DNA from: Aminobacter aganoensis
GTDB lineage: Bacteria > Pseudomonadota > Alphaproteobacteria > Rhizobiales > Rhizobiaceae
Length of the DNA: 64,000 nt
NCBI RefSeq assembly: GCF_014206975.1
Contig: NZ_JACHOU010000007.1
Coordinates: 62,001-126,000, forward strand
Direction of reading: 5' to 3'
This document shows, one piece after another, positions 10,139 through 18,073 of this stretch. The position numbers and the translations under genes are program-made. The notes below the pieces were generated by a model. The model ran no database searches and was not told the DNA's origin. It was given only the letters and a program-made list of their open reading frames with translations. Position 1 is the first letter of the stretch. Every line of letters starts with the position of its first letter.

Positions 10139-10289
10139 GCAGCCGGTGGGCCGGAAGTGATGCCGGAATGCTTCACGGCGCCTCCGAATGCTTCCGGGCC
10201 GCCTGCGTTCGGCGCCTCCGAGGTTGCCGCGGCCGGGATTTGCTGCTCTTAAGTCCGCGAAGCCCTGTCCCGCGTCCCGAGCCCGGCCC

Positions 10290-11429
10290 ATGACCAAGTT
10301 GCGTTTTCTGACCTTCTTTCTTGTGCTCGTGGTGCTATCCGGTTGCGGCGGGCGCGCCGTTCTCGGCCTCGGCGACGGCAAGGAAGGCGATTCGGCCGCT
10401 GTCGTGCCGATCTATGTCTCGACCATGCGGGCCCGTTCGAAAGACCTGTCGCTGCCCTATTCGGCCGAACGCGCCAAGCAGCTCAACTTCGCCAAGTTCG
10501 AGATCGGCATTCCCAAGACGCACGCCGCCGGCGAGGTGGAGAGCGCCAGCCGCGCGCCCAGCCCGGCTCGCAATTTCGTCGCCCGCACCTTCCAGCCCTA
10601 TGACGAGAAGGCTGAGTTCGTCGCCGCGCTCGATGCCGACCTGATGCGACGCCCCGAGGCCGAGCGCGAGATCTTCATCTTCGTGCACGGCTACAACAAC
10701 AATTTCGCCGACAGCATCTTCCGCAACGCCCAGATCGTCCACGACTACAAGGTCAAGGCGGTGGCGCTGCACTATGCCTGGCCGTCGGCCGGGTCGCTGC
10801 CGCTCTATGTCTATGATCGCGACAGCGCCGCCTACAGCCGCGACGGCCTCGCCGACACCATCGAGATCGCCGCGCGCACCAGGGCCAAGCGCATCGTGCT
10901 GGTCGGGCATTCGATGGGCAGCTATGTCGTGATGGAGGCGTTGCGCAGCCTGTCGCTCAGCGGCCGCGACAAATATATCGGCCGCATCAATGGGCTCGTG
11001 TTGGCAGCACCCGACATCGACATGGACGTCTTCCAGAGCCAGTTGCGTGACATCGACGACCTGCCGAGCCCGTTCACCATTCTCGTGTCGACCCGCGACA
11101 AGGCGCTCAACCTGTCGGGCGGACTGACCGGCGGCCATCCGCGCGTCGGCTCCGGCGCCGATGTCGCCACCCTCCAGGCCGCGAACATCACCGTGCTCGA
11201 CACGTCCAATCTCGACGGCGGCAGCCACGGTGTTTTCGCCAGCTCGCCGACGCTGATGGCGCTGACGGCGAAGGGCGGACTGATGAACGACGTCACCGAA
11301 AGGGGCGAAGGCGCGCCGGCCGAGACCATCCTGGCCGACGGCACTTCGGTCATCCAGGGCGCCGCCTCGCTGGTCATCTACCTGCCGGCAAAATTGCTCG
11401 GCGTGCCGAATGGCGGCCTGACGCGCTAG
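10290..11429 (+). CDS. Predicted lipoprotein alpha/beta hydrolase (DUF900 family)
   Basis: A 379-residue predicted envelope lipoprotein. The signal peptide ends in the lipobox LSGC with C19 as the lipidated residue. The rest is an alpha/beta-hydrolase fold of the DUF900 type: oxyanion region IFVHGYNNNFADSIFR (129-144) and nucleophile elbow GHSMG with S208. The acid may be D256 or a nearby Asp in AAPDIDMDVF, and a late His lies in GGSHGVF. The substrate is unknown; esterase or lipase activity is a family-level guess. It stands alone after the rpsA terminator. The ATG at 10290 is chosen because it directly precedes the signal peptide. Confidence 0.85.
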   Translation: MTKLRFLTFFLVLVVLSGCGGRAVLGLGDGKEGDSAAVVPIYVSTMRARSKDLSLPYSAERAKQLNFAKFEIGIPKTHAAGEVESASRAPSPARNFVARTFQPYDEKAEFVAALDADLMRRPEAEREIFIFVHGYNNNFADSIFRNAQIVHDYKVKAVALHYAWPSAGSLPLYVYDRDSAAYSRDGLADTIEIAARTRAKRIVLVGHSMGSYVVMEALRSLSLSGRDKYIGRINGLVLAAPDIDMDVFQSQLRDIDDLPSPFTILVSTRDKALNLSGGLTGGHPRVGSGADVATLQAANITVLDTSNLDGGSHGVFASSPTLMALTAKGGLMNDVTERGEGAPAETILADGTSVIQGAASLVIYLPAKLLGVPNGGLTR

Positions 11430-11471
11430 GAATCGCTCGACGGCGACGCAGGGCCGCGCCCAGGCGAGCCC

Positions 11472-12179
11472 TTATGCGCGCCCGTAGATCGCGGCCACCG
11501 TGCCGCTTGTGACCAGATTGGCCGGCGAGGCAAGCTGCGCAATCGCGGTCGCCGCTGCTTCGAGGCTGACCCACTTGGCGAAATCCGCCTTGGGCATGGC
11601 GTCGCGGTTGGCCCTGGTGTCGAGGGTTGAAGGCGCAACCGCATTGACCAGGATGTCGGCGCCCTTCAGTTCTTCGGCCAAGGCCACGGTCAGCGCCGCG
11701 ACGGCTGCCTTGCTGGCCGCATAGGCCGCCATGCCGCCGCCCTTGCGCGGCTCGATGCCTGCCCGCGCCGAGACGTTGACGATGCGGCCACCGGCCTTGC
11801 CGGCGAGCATCGCGCGGGCCGCCGCGCGGCAGCAGAGGAAGGCGGTCCTGGCGTTGATGTCCATCATCTTGCCGAACTGGTCGGCATCGACGGTTTCGAT
11901 CGACCCCATGTCGAAGCCACCGGCAGAATGGATCGAGGCCCAGAGGCCGGGAATGGCGCCGTAGAAGGCATCGACGGCCTTTGCATCGGTCAGGTCCACG
12001 CCGGTGGCGATGTGGACGCGATCCTTGCCGGCGAATTCGAAACCGGCGGGCGCTTCGGGCCGGCTGATCGGCAAATGGCAGATGGCGCCTTCGCCAAGCA
12101 GGTAGCTTGCCACCGCTGCGCCCAGCGCACCGGTGGCGCCTGACACAACGACATGGCGGCCTTCGAAACTCTTGATCAT
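11472..12179 (-). CDS. SDR family NAD(P)-dependent oxidoreductase
   Basis: A 235-residue short-chain dehydrogenase with an intact fold: nucleotide loop GATGALG near residue 14, an INART segment, VNVSARAG and the catalytic YAASKAA. The ATG at 12179 has GGGAG upstream; an in-frame TTG six bases earlier is less likely. It is the last gene of the TetR/ThDP decarboxylase/SDR run, 34 bp after the decarboxylase. It could handle the aldehyde released by that enzyme, but this is inferred from position only. Confidence 0.88.
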   Translation of the reverse strand: MIKSFEGRHVVVSGATGALGAAVASYLLGEGAICHLPISRPEAPAGFEFAGKDRVHIATGVDLTDAKAVDAFYGAIPGLWASIHSAGGFDMGSIETVDADQFGKMMDINARTAFLCCRAAARAMLAGKAGGRIVNVSARAGIEPRKGGGMAAYAASKAAVAALTVALAEELKGADILVNAVAPSTLDTRANRDAMPKADFAKWVSLEAAATAIAQLASPANLVTSGTVAAIYGRA

Positions 12180-12213
12180 GGTCAACTCCCGCGACAGGCC
12201 GCGACGCGCGACC

Positions 12214-13788
12214 CTATTCGACGGAAACTTCTATCAGACAGGGCTTTCCCGTCGAGCGCGCCTTTTTCAATGCGCTGCCGAGCGCGCCGACATCCCGCAG
12301 GCGCTCGGCCCGAAGCCCATAGGCCTGGGCGATCAGCAGGAAGTCCGGCGGCACCGGCGAAACGCCCACGGGCTCCAAGCCGGCATCGAGCATCGAAGTT
12401 TCGATCTCGCGATAGCCGCGGTTGTTCCAGACGACGAAGATGACGGGCGCATTCGCATCGAGCGCCGCGCCCAGTTCCGGCAAGGTGAACTGGAACCCGC
12501 CGTCGCCGCTCAGGCACACCACCGGCGCATCTGGCACCGCCAATGCAGCCCCGATCGCCGCCGCCGGGCCATAGCCGAGCGCACCGTAGCCGGTCGCCGC
12601 ATTGAACCAGCCGCCCGGCCGGTCGTGGTCATAACAGAGATTGGCGGCATAGACCGGCTGGGTCGAATCGCCGACGATGATCGCGCCCGGCAGGGCGTCG
12701 CGAATAACCTCCACCGCACGAACCTGCGCCTGCATCGCCGGGCCGATTTCAGTCCAGGCGCCTTCCCGCGTCGCCTTGGCGCGTGCGGCGCCGCCGGCCT
12801 GGCGCGCGTTGCCAATGTCGGCGCCCAGACGCGCAAGCGCGGCGCCGGCATCGGCAAGGATCGAAACCGCCGCCGGACGTCGGCCAAGCTGCATCTCGTC
12901 GATGTCGATGCGGATCATGGTCTTCGGCAGCACAAAGCCGCCATCGCCATACATGTCGTAGTCGGTCGGGCCGAACTCGGTGCCGACGGCGATCACCAGG
13001 TCGGCATCCGCCATCAGCGCCCGCACCGCCTTGAGGCTCGGGCTCGCCGGCACGGCGAGCCGATGCCCGTGCATCAGCCCGCGGCCGTTGGCGGTGGTGA
13101 CGACCGGCGCGTCGAGCCTTTCGGCCAGCACCGCGAGTTCGGCCTCGGCCCGTCGCGCCCCGCCGCCGGCGAGGATCAGCGGCCGGTTCGCGGCGTTGAC
13201 CAGGGGCCTTGCTTCGGCGAGCGCGCGCTCGCTCGGAACGGGTGCCGTCGCGCGCTTGGGCAAAGGCACCAGCCCTTCCGCCGGCTTGCCCATGACGTCG
13301 AGCGGAACCTCGATGTGCACCGGCCCCGGCCGCCGCGACACAAACATCTCGAATGCCCTGGCAATGGCGCCAGGCAGTTCGGCTGCCTCGCTCACCCGCC
13401 GCGACGACAGCGCCACCTTCTCCATCATGCCGCGCTGGTCAGGCAGCTCGTGCAGGTAGCCCAGCCCCTTGCCCAGGGAAGGCAGGCCGTTGACGCCCGA
13501 AATCACAAGCATCGGCACCGAATCGGCGCGAGCCTGGGCCATGGCGGTGATGGTATTGGTGAGCCCCGGTCCGGTGATGACAAAGGCGACACCCGGTCGG
13601 CCCGAGGCGCGGGCATAACCGTCGGCCATGAAACCGGCACCCTGCTCGTGGCGCGGCGTGACGTGGCGGATGTTCGACCGCGCCAGCCCGCGATAGAGCT
13701 CGATGGTGTGCACGCCCGGAATGCCGAACACGGTATCGACGCCATGCGCCTCGAGCAGCTCGATCAGAGCTTCGCCGACCGTCGTCAT
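12214..13788 (-). CDS. ThDP-dependent 2-oxoacid decarboxylase, AruI-like (5-guanidino-2-oxopentanoate decarboxylase family)
   Basis: A 524-residue thiamine-diphosphate enzyme of the acetolactate-synthase fold. Catalytic E48 lies in RHEQGAGFMADGYAR and the ThDP/Mg motif GDG (428-430) ends with NN at 455-456. The N-terminus VGEALIELLEAHGVDTVFGI and PGVHTIELYRGLARS resemble Pseudomonas AruI of the arginine transaminase route more than IlvB as I recall them; there is no IlvN-type partner nearby. Start ATG overlaps the TetR stop (ATGA). With the SDR downstream and a polar amino-acid ABC transporter divergent, decarboxylation of a 2-oxoacid from a basic amino acid is likely; sulfopyruvate or benzoylformate decarboxylase are alternatives. 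Confidence 0.78.
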   Translation of the reverse strand: MTTVGEALIELLEAHGVDTVFGIPGVHTIELYRGLARSNIRHVTPRHEQGAGFMADGYARASGRPGVAFVITGPGLTNTITAMAQARADSVPMLVISGVNGLPSLGKGLGYLHELPDQRGMMEKVALSSRRVSEAAELPGAIARAFEMFVSRRPGPVHIEVPLDVMGKPAEGLVPLPKRATAPVPSERALAEARPLVNAANRPLILAGGGARRAEAELAVLAERLDAPVVTTANGRGLMHGHRLAVPASPSLKAVRALMADADLVIAVGTEFGPTDYDMYGDGGFVLPKTMIRIDIDEMQLGRRPAAVSILADAGAALARLGADIGNARQAGGAARAKATREGAWTEIGPAMQAQVRAVEVIRDALPGAIIVGDSTQPVYAANLCYDHDRPGGWFNAATGYGALGYGPAAAIGAALAVPDAPVVCLSGDGGFQFTLPELGAALDANAPVIFVVWNNRGYREIETSMLDAGLEPVGVSPVPPDFLLIAQAYGLRAERLRDVGALGSALKKARSTGKPCLIEVSVE

Positions 13789-14435
13789 GCCACCTCCCTT
13801 TCACCGCGCAATCGCAGGCCGAGCATCGCTTCCACCGAGCCGATGCCGATCTCGGCCAGTTCGCCTGTCTCGAACATGTCGCCGGCGAGGCAACCCTCGA
13901 GCCAAAGCCCGTCGATGACGGCGTTGACGGCAATCGCCAGGCGGCGCAATTCCGCCGGGCTCGCATGCCGTCCGGAGCTTGCAAGGGCGTCCGCGACAAG
14001 CGTCTCGACCTCGTCGCGAAAGCCGAGGTAGCCGGCCCGGTGGGCAATGCCCAGCGCCGGGTCGGAGCCCGCCCGGCCGATGAAGCTCGCCCAGATCGAG
14101 AATGTCCCGGTGTCGACCACCGGTGGTGCAAGGTTCGCCGCGACGAAGGCGGCGAGCCGCCGCCCGGGTTCATGCTCGACGGTCGCAAGCGCAGTCTTGG
14201 CCAACTCCGTCATGCGCTCCATGACGGTGACGTAGGCTGCCTGCAGAAGCTCTTCCTTGCCCGGAAAATAGTGGCGGATCAGGCCTGCCGTGACGCCGGC
14301 GCGCAAGGCTATCGCCCGCACAGTCGCGCCCTGCAGGCCGTGTTCGGCGACACAGTCGAGCGTCGCCTCGATCAGGTCCTGCCGCCGACGCTCCTCGCCT
14401 TCTCGGCGGAATTTTCTCCGCGCGGCGACTGCCAT
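13785..14435 (-). CDS. TetR/AcrR family regulator (BetI-like)
   Basis: A 216-residue one-component repressor. An N-terminal HTH (about 15-65) contains LIEATLDCVAEHGLQGATVR and AIALRAGVTAGLIRHYFPGK, where GLIRHYF is the recognition region. The C-terminal ligand and dimer domain resembles the BetI/YcdC group. I placed the start at ATG 14435, which follows AAGGTGG; longer frames add a non-conserved tail. It is the first gene of a translationally coupled operon and lies back to back with the ABC transporter, so it probably controls both directions from 14436-14672. Confidence 0.88.
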   Translation of the reverse strand: MAVAARRKFRREGEERRRQDLIEATLDCVAEHGLQGATVRAIALRAGVTAGLIRHYFPGKEELLQAAYVTVMERMTELAKTALATVEHEPGRRLAAFVAANLAPPVVDTGTFSIWASFIGRAGSDPALGIAHRAGYLGFRDEVETLVADALASSGRHASPAELRRLAIAVNAVIDGLWLEGCLAGDMFETGELAEIGIGSVEAMLGLRLRGEREVA

Positions 14436-14672
14436 GTCCACCTTCGCTTCATCTGGAAAAAACGGCCGACCCCGGCTCCGGCAAATATTTATACACTTGC
14501 ATAACAACGCTGCAAGTGCCGTAATGGGAGCATAAAAGAAGCGGGAACTGGTGCCGTTGACGCCGCAAGGCGGAAAGGTCCATCTTCACCGCCCAGGGGA
14601 ACATCGCGACGCGACCATGAGCAGCCTGATGCAAGCTGACGGGAAGACGTTCACGCGCCGGGGCCATCGCTG
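14436..14672. promoter_or_regulatory. Divergent control region between TetR operon and amino-acid ABC operon
   Basis: A 237-bp gap whose TetR-proximal part (about 14484-14535) is AT-rich, with AAATATTTATACACTTGCATAA giving good -10-like sequence on either strand. A short dyad GCCATCGCTGATGGC overlaps the start of the ATPase gene. I see no certain TetR operator. Confidence 0.4.
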
Positions 14673-15485
14673 ATGGCTGCGGGTCATGCAGCCCAGCACC
14701 CTGTCCAATCAGACGGCCAAGCCGCCGAAGCCATCCATGTCGAGAACCTGCACAAGAAGTTCGGCCAGTTGCACGTGCTGAAGGGCGTGTCGCTGTCGGC
14801 GCGCGACGGCGAGGTGGTGGCGATTATCGGCGGCAGCGGTTCGGGCAAGTCGACGCTGCTGCGCTGCATCAACTGCCTGGAGAATCCGACCAGCGGCATC
14901 ATCCGCGTCAATGGCGAGGAGATCCGCCTCAAGCCGAACAGCCTGGGCGACAGCGTGCCGGCCGACCGGCGCCAGATCGAGCGCATTCGCTCGCGCCTCG
15001 GCATGGTGTTCCAGAGCTTCAACCTGTGGAGCCACATGACGCTCCTGGAAAACGTCATCGAGGTGCCGGTGCATGTGCTTGGCGTCAAGCGCAGCGATGC
15101 CATTGCCGAGGCCGAACGGCTGCTGGCCCGCGTCGGCCTTGCCGAAAAGCGCGACGTCTACCCGGCCTATCTCTCCGGCGGCCAGCAGCAGCGCGCGGCG
15201 ATCGCGCGCGCGCTCGCCGTCCAGCCGCGGGTCATGCTGTTCGACGAACCTACCTCGGCGCTCGATCCCGAACTGGTCGGCGAGGTGCTGAAGGTGATCG
15301 GCGACCTCGCCCGCGAAGGCCGCACCATGGTGCTGGTGACGCACGAGATGAAGTTCGCCCGCGAGGTGGCGACCCATGTGATCTATCTCTGGAACGGGCA
15401 GGTCGAGGAGGAAGGCCCGCCGGAACAGCTGTTCGGGTCGCCCAGGTCGGAGCGGCTCAAGCAGTTCATCCGCAACATCGGCTAG
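14673..15485 (+). CDS. Polar amino-acid ABC transporter ATP-binding protein (HisP type)
   Basis: ATPase driving uptake of a polar, probably basic amino acid. The 270-residue protein has Walker A GGSGSGKST (53-61), the Q-loop at VFQSFNLW, signature LSGGQQQR (167-174), Walker B VMLFDE (187-192) and the H-loop VTHEM. The insertion with RLKPNSLGDSVPADRRQ after the Walker A region is typical of HisP/OccP-like proteins for histidine, lysine, arginine, ornithine or octopine. It is first in the operon with the binding protein, two permeases and an Ldh-type reductase. Confidence 0.93.
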   Translation: MAAGHAAQHPVQSDGQAAEAIHVENLHKKFGQLHVLKGVSLSARDGEVVAIIGGSGSGKSTLLRCINCLENPTSGIIRVNGEEIRLKPNSLGDSVPADRRQIERIRSRLGMVFQSFNLWSHMTLLENVIEVPVHVLGVKRSDAIAEAERLLARVGLAEKRDVYPAYLSGGQQQRAAIARALAVQPRVMLFDEPTSALDPELVGEVLKVIGDLAREGRTMVLVTHEMKFAREVATHVIYLWNGQVEEEGPPEQLFGSPRSERLKQFIRNIG

Positions 15486-15535
15486 CCTGCAAGAAATCGG
15501 GAACATCAAGAACAACGACAAACGGGAGTGACAGC

Positions 15536-16315
15536 ATGAAAGCACTGCTTGCAACTGCGGCCTTGGCACTGGTCCTTGGCCTGAGCGCGGGAGCCGCCAG
15601 CGCCCAGGCGATCAAGGTCGGCATGGCACCCGAACCCTATCCGCCCTTCGCCTCGCCCGACGCATCGGGCAAATGGGGCGGCTGGGAAATGGACATGATC
15701 GACGCACTCTGCGCCGAGGCCAAGCTCCAGTGCGAGGTCACCATGACCGCCTGGGACGGCCTGATCCCGGCGCTCAACTCCAAGAAGATCGACGCCATCA
15801 TCAACTCGATGTCGATCACCGACGAGCGCAAGAAGTCGATCGACTTCTCCGACAAGTACTACAACACACCGACCGGCATCATCGGCTCCAAGGACGCCAA
15901 GTTCGACGCCACGCCGGAGGGGCTGAAAGGCAAGATCATCGGCGTGCAGGTGTCGACCGTGCATGAGGCCTACGCCAAGAAGCACTTCGGTCCCACCGCT
16001 GCCGAGATCAAGATCTACCAGACCCAGGACGAGGCCCAGGCCGACCTCGCCGCCGGCCGCATCGACGCGGTGCAGGCGGATTCGCTGTCGCTCAACACCT
16101 ACCTCGCCACCGATGCAGGCAAGGCCTGCTGCGACGTGAAGGGCGATGTCGCAGAAGATCTCGAAGTGCTCGGACCGGGCGTCGGCGTCGGCCTGCGCCA
16201 GGGCGACACCGAGCTGAAGGACAAGTTCAACGCCGCGATCAAGGGCATCCGCGACAACGGCAAATACGCCGAGATCACCAAGAAGTATTTCGACTTCGAC
16301 ATCTACGGCAAGTGA
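15536..16315 (+). CDS. Periplasmic amino-acid-binding protein (ArgT/HisJ type)
   Basis: Solute receptor of the ABC importer. The 259-residue precursor has a signal peptide cleaved after AGAASAQA. The mature part has the SBP family 3 pattern: YPPFASPDASGKWGGWEMDM, WDGLIPALNSKKIDAI and NSMSITDERKKSIDFSDKYY. GWEMDM replaces the usual GFDIDL near the ligand pocket. A pair of cysteines (ACCDV) near residue 203 fits the HisJ group. GGGAG precedes the ATG. The gap to the permease gene holds an inverted repeat that may protect this message. Confidence 0.93.
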   Translation: MKALLATAALALVLGLSAGAASAQAIKVGMAPEPYPPFASPDASGKWGGWEMDMIDALCAEAKLQCEVTMTAWDGLIPALNSKKIDAIINSMSITDERKKSIDFSDKYYNTPTGIIGSKDAKFDATPEGLKGKIIGVQVSTVHEAYAKKHFGPTAAEIKIYQTQDEAQADLAAGRIDAVQADSLSLNTYLATDAGKACCDVKGDVAEDLEVLGPGVGVGLRQGDTELKDKFNAAIKGIRDNGKYAEITKKYFDFDIYGK

Positions 16316-16370
16316 TCCGCTGAGCGCGGACGCGCGTTCCGCCTACTGATTGAGGTGCGACGCCGACGCC

Positions 16371-16472
16371 CTCCCTCCCCCTTGTGGGGAGGGATAAAGG
16401 GTGGGGGTTCACCAAGCGCCGGTTGCGCGGGCAGTCACCCCCACCCCTGGCCCCTCCCCACAAGGGGGAGAG
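16371..16472. repeat. Inverted pair of rhizobial palindromic intergenic repeats
   Basis: Two near-identical copies of a C-rich element (16371-16410 and, inverted, 16435-16472) share CTCCCCCTTGTGGGGAGGG and a GGGTGGGGGT arm. Together they can fold into one long stem in the mRNA between the binding-protein and permease genes. This is a frequent repeat type of rhizobial genomes. No codon-like constraint is seen, so the long frame reading through it is not coding. Confidence 0.8.
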
Positions 16473-16510
16473 GAATTCCGTCTTCTTCAGCTCTCAAGAG
16501 GACCACCGCC

Positions 16511-17263
16511 ATCGAGCACCTGCTGAACCCGCTGCTGCAAACGAGCGCCGTCGAGTTGCTGGCGATTTCACCGCCCGGCTGGGGCGGCAACCTGCTGCGC
16601 GGGCTGGCGAACTCCGTCCAGATCGCGCTGGGCGCATTCGGGCTCGGCCTCGCCATCGGCGTCGCCGGCGCCTGGGGCAAGCTCTATGGCAGCCCCATCG
16701 TGCGCGACCTGATGGAGATCTACACCACGGTCGTGCGCGCCGTGCCGGAGCTGGTGCTGATCCTGCTGCTCTATTATGCCGGCACCGACCTGATCAACCG
16801 GGCGCTCGACAGCTTCGGCTACGCCCCCATCGACATATCGGGGCTCGTCGCCGGCATCGGCGTGCTTGGCATCGTCCAGGGCGCCTACGCCACCGAGGTC
16901 ATTCGCGGCGCCATCCTCGCCATACCGCAGGGCCAGATCGAGGCTGCGCGCGCCTATGGCATGCCGCCCGGCAAGATGCTGCGCCGCATCACCCTGCCGG
17001 CGATGCTGCCCTTCGCCATTCCCGGCCTCGCCAACCTCTGGCTGATCGCCACCAAGGACACGGCACTGCTGGCCGTCGTCGGCTTCAACGAGCTGACCCA
17101 GGAAACCCGCCAGGCCGGCGCCACCACCAAGGCCTATTTCACCTTCTTCGTCGCCGCCGGCGTGCTCTACCTGCTGCTCACGCTGTTCTCCAACGTCATC
17201 ATCGGCCGCATCGAGCGCTGGGCGCGGCGCGGCATGCCGCCGATTGCGGAGTCCGGCCGATGA
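16511..17263 (+). CDS. Amino-acid ABC transporter permease (HisQ type)
   Basis: Inner-membrane channel subunit, about 250 residues with five predicted membrane segments. The permease signature EAARAYGMPPGKMLRRITLP lies in the cytoplasmic coupling loop. The start is uncertain: no ATG, GTG or TTG lies near the good Shine-Dalgarno AAGAGGA (16496-16502). The codon at proper spacing is ATC (16511), giving (M)EHLLNPLLQ, a family-like start. Other choices are CTG 16520 and TTG 16556. Upstream in-frame sequence is intergenic repeat. Its stop overlaps the next permease start (ATGA). Confidence 0.82.
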   Translation: MEHLLNPLLQTSAVELLAISPPGWGGNLLRGLANSVQIALGAFGLGLAIGVAGAWGKLYGSPIVRDLMEIYTTVVRAVPELVLILLLYYAGTDLINRALDSFGYAPIDISGLVAGIGVLGIVQGAYATEVIRGAILAIPQGQIEAARAYGMPPGKMLRRITLPAMLPFAIPGLANLWLIATKDTALLAVVGFNELTQETRQAGATTKAYFTFFVAAGVLYLLLTLFSNVIIGRIERWARRGMPPIAESGR

Positions 17264-18069
17264 GTGCTGCCGCGCCCGCATCGACGACCTCCACCAGCCG
17301 TTCGGAATGGCTGCAGCCGCACCGCATCGTGCTGATTGGCATTGGCGCAGCCCTGGTGTTTTCGGCAGCCGTCTTCATGCGCTGGGACTGGCTGCCCAAT
17401 TACTACGACCTGGCCCTGCTCGGCATCTGGCGCACCATCTGGATCCTCGCCGTCACCGTGGTGCTCGGCTTCATGCTCGCCGTGCCGCTCGGCCTCGCCC
17501 AGGCCGCCGGGCCGTTCTGGCTGGCCTGGCCGGCCAAGGCCTTCTGCACGGTCATCCGCGGCACGCCGCTGCTGCTGCAGCTCTGGCTGCTCTATTACGG
17601 CCTCGGCTCGCTGTTCCCGCAATTCCCCTGGATCCGGCAGTCCGAGCTGTGGCCGATCCTGAGGCAGGCATGGCCCTATGCCGTGGTTGCGCTGACCCTG
17701 TCCTACGCCGCCTATGAAGGCGAGGTGATGCGCGGCGCCTTCGCCGGCGTGCCGAGGGGGCAGCTCGAGGCCGCCCGCGCCTTCGGCATGAGCCCGTGGA
17801 AACGCTTCCGCCGCATCTGGCTGCCGCAGGCGATCCACCGGGCGCTGCCGACGCTCGCCGGCGAGACCGTGCTGCAGCTCAAGGCGACGCCGCTCGTCGC
17901 CACCATCACCGTCATCGACATCTATGCAGTCGCTTCGCGCGTCCGACAGGACACCTTCATCGTCTACGAGCCGCTGTTGCTGCTCGCCCTCATTTATCTG
18001 ATCATCACCGGCATCCTGGTCTTCGCCTTCCGCAAGCTGGAGGCGAAGATCCCGGCCAGACTGGGGTAA
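17260..18069 (+). CDS. Amino-acid ABC transporter permease (HisM type)
   Basis: Second channel subunit, 269 residues, with an N-terminal cytoplasmic stretch and about five to six membrane segments. The coupling motif is EAARAFGMSPWKRFRRIWLP. VIRGTPLLLQLWLLYYGLGS is the typical segment of polar amino-acid permeases. The ATG overlaps the stop of the HisQ-type gene by four bases, so expression is coupled. It is followed 4 bp later by the reductase gene. Confidence 0.92.
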   Translation: MSAAAPASTTSTSRSEWLQPHRIVLIGIGAALVFSAAVFMRWDWLPNYYDLALLGIWRTIWILAVTVVLGFMLAVPLGLAQAAGPFWLAWPAKAFCTVIRGTPLLLQLWLLYYGLGSLFPQFPWIRQSELWPILRQAWPYAVVALTLSYAAYEGEVMRGAFAGVPRGQLEAARAFGMSPWKRFRRIWLPQAIHRALPTLAGETVLQLKATPLVATITVIDIYAVASRVRQDTFIVYEPLLLLALIYLIITGILVFAFRKLEAKIPARLG

Positions 18070-18073
18070 GCCT

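Noticed and set aside
12133-14031. A 632-residue open frame on the plus strand
   Set aside because: It is the complement of the ThDP decarboxylase and TetR genes, with Arg/Ala/His-rich shadow composition and no domain.
16355-16510. Extended N-terminus of the HisQ-type permease
   Set aside because: These codons lie in an intergenic palindromic repeat found elsewhere in rhizobia, and the extension is not conserved in permeases.
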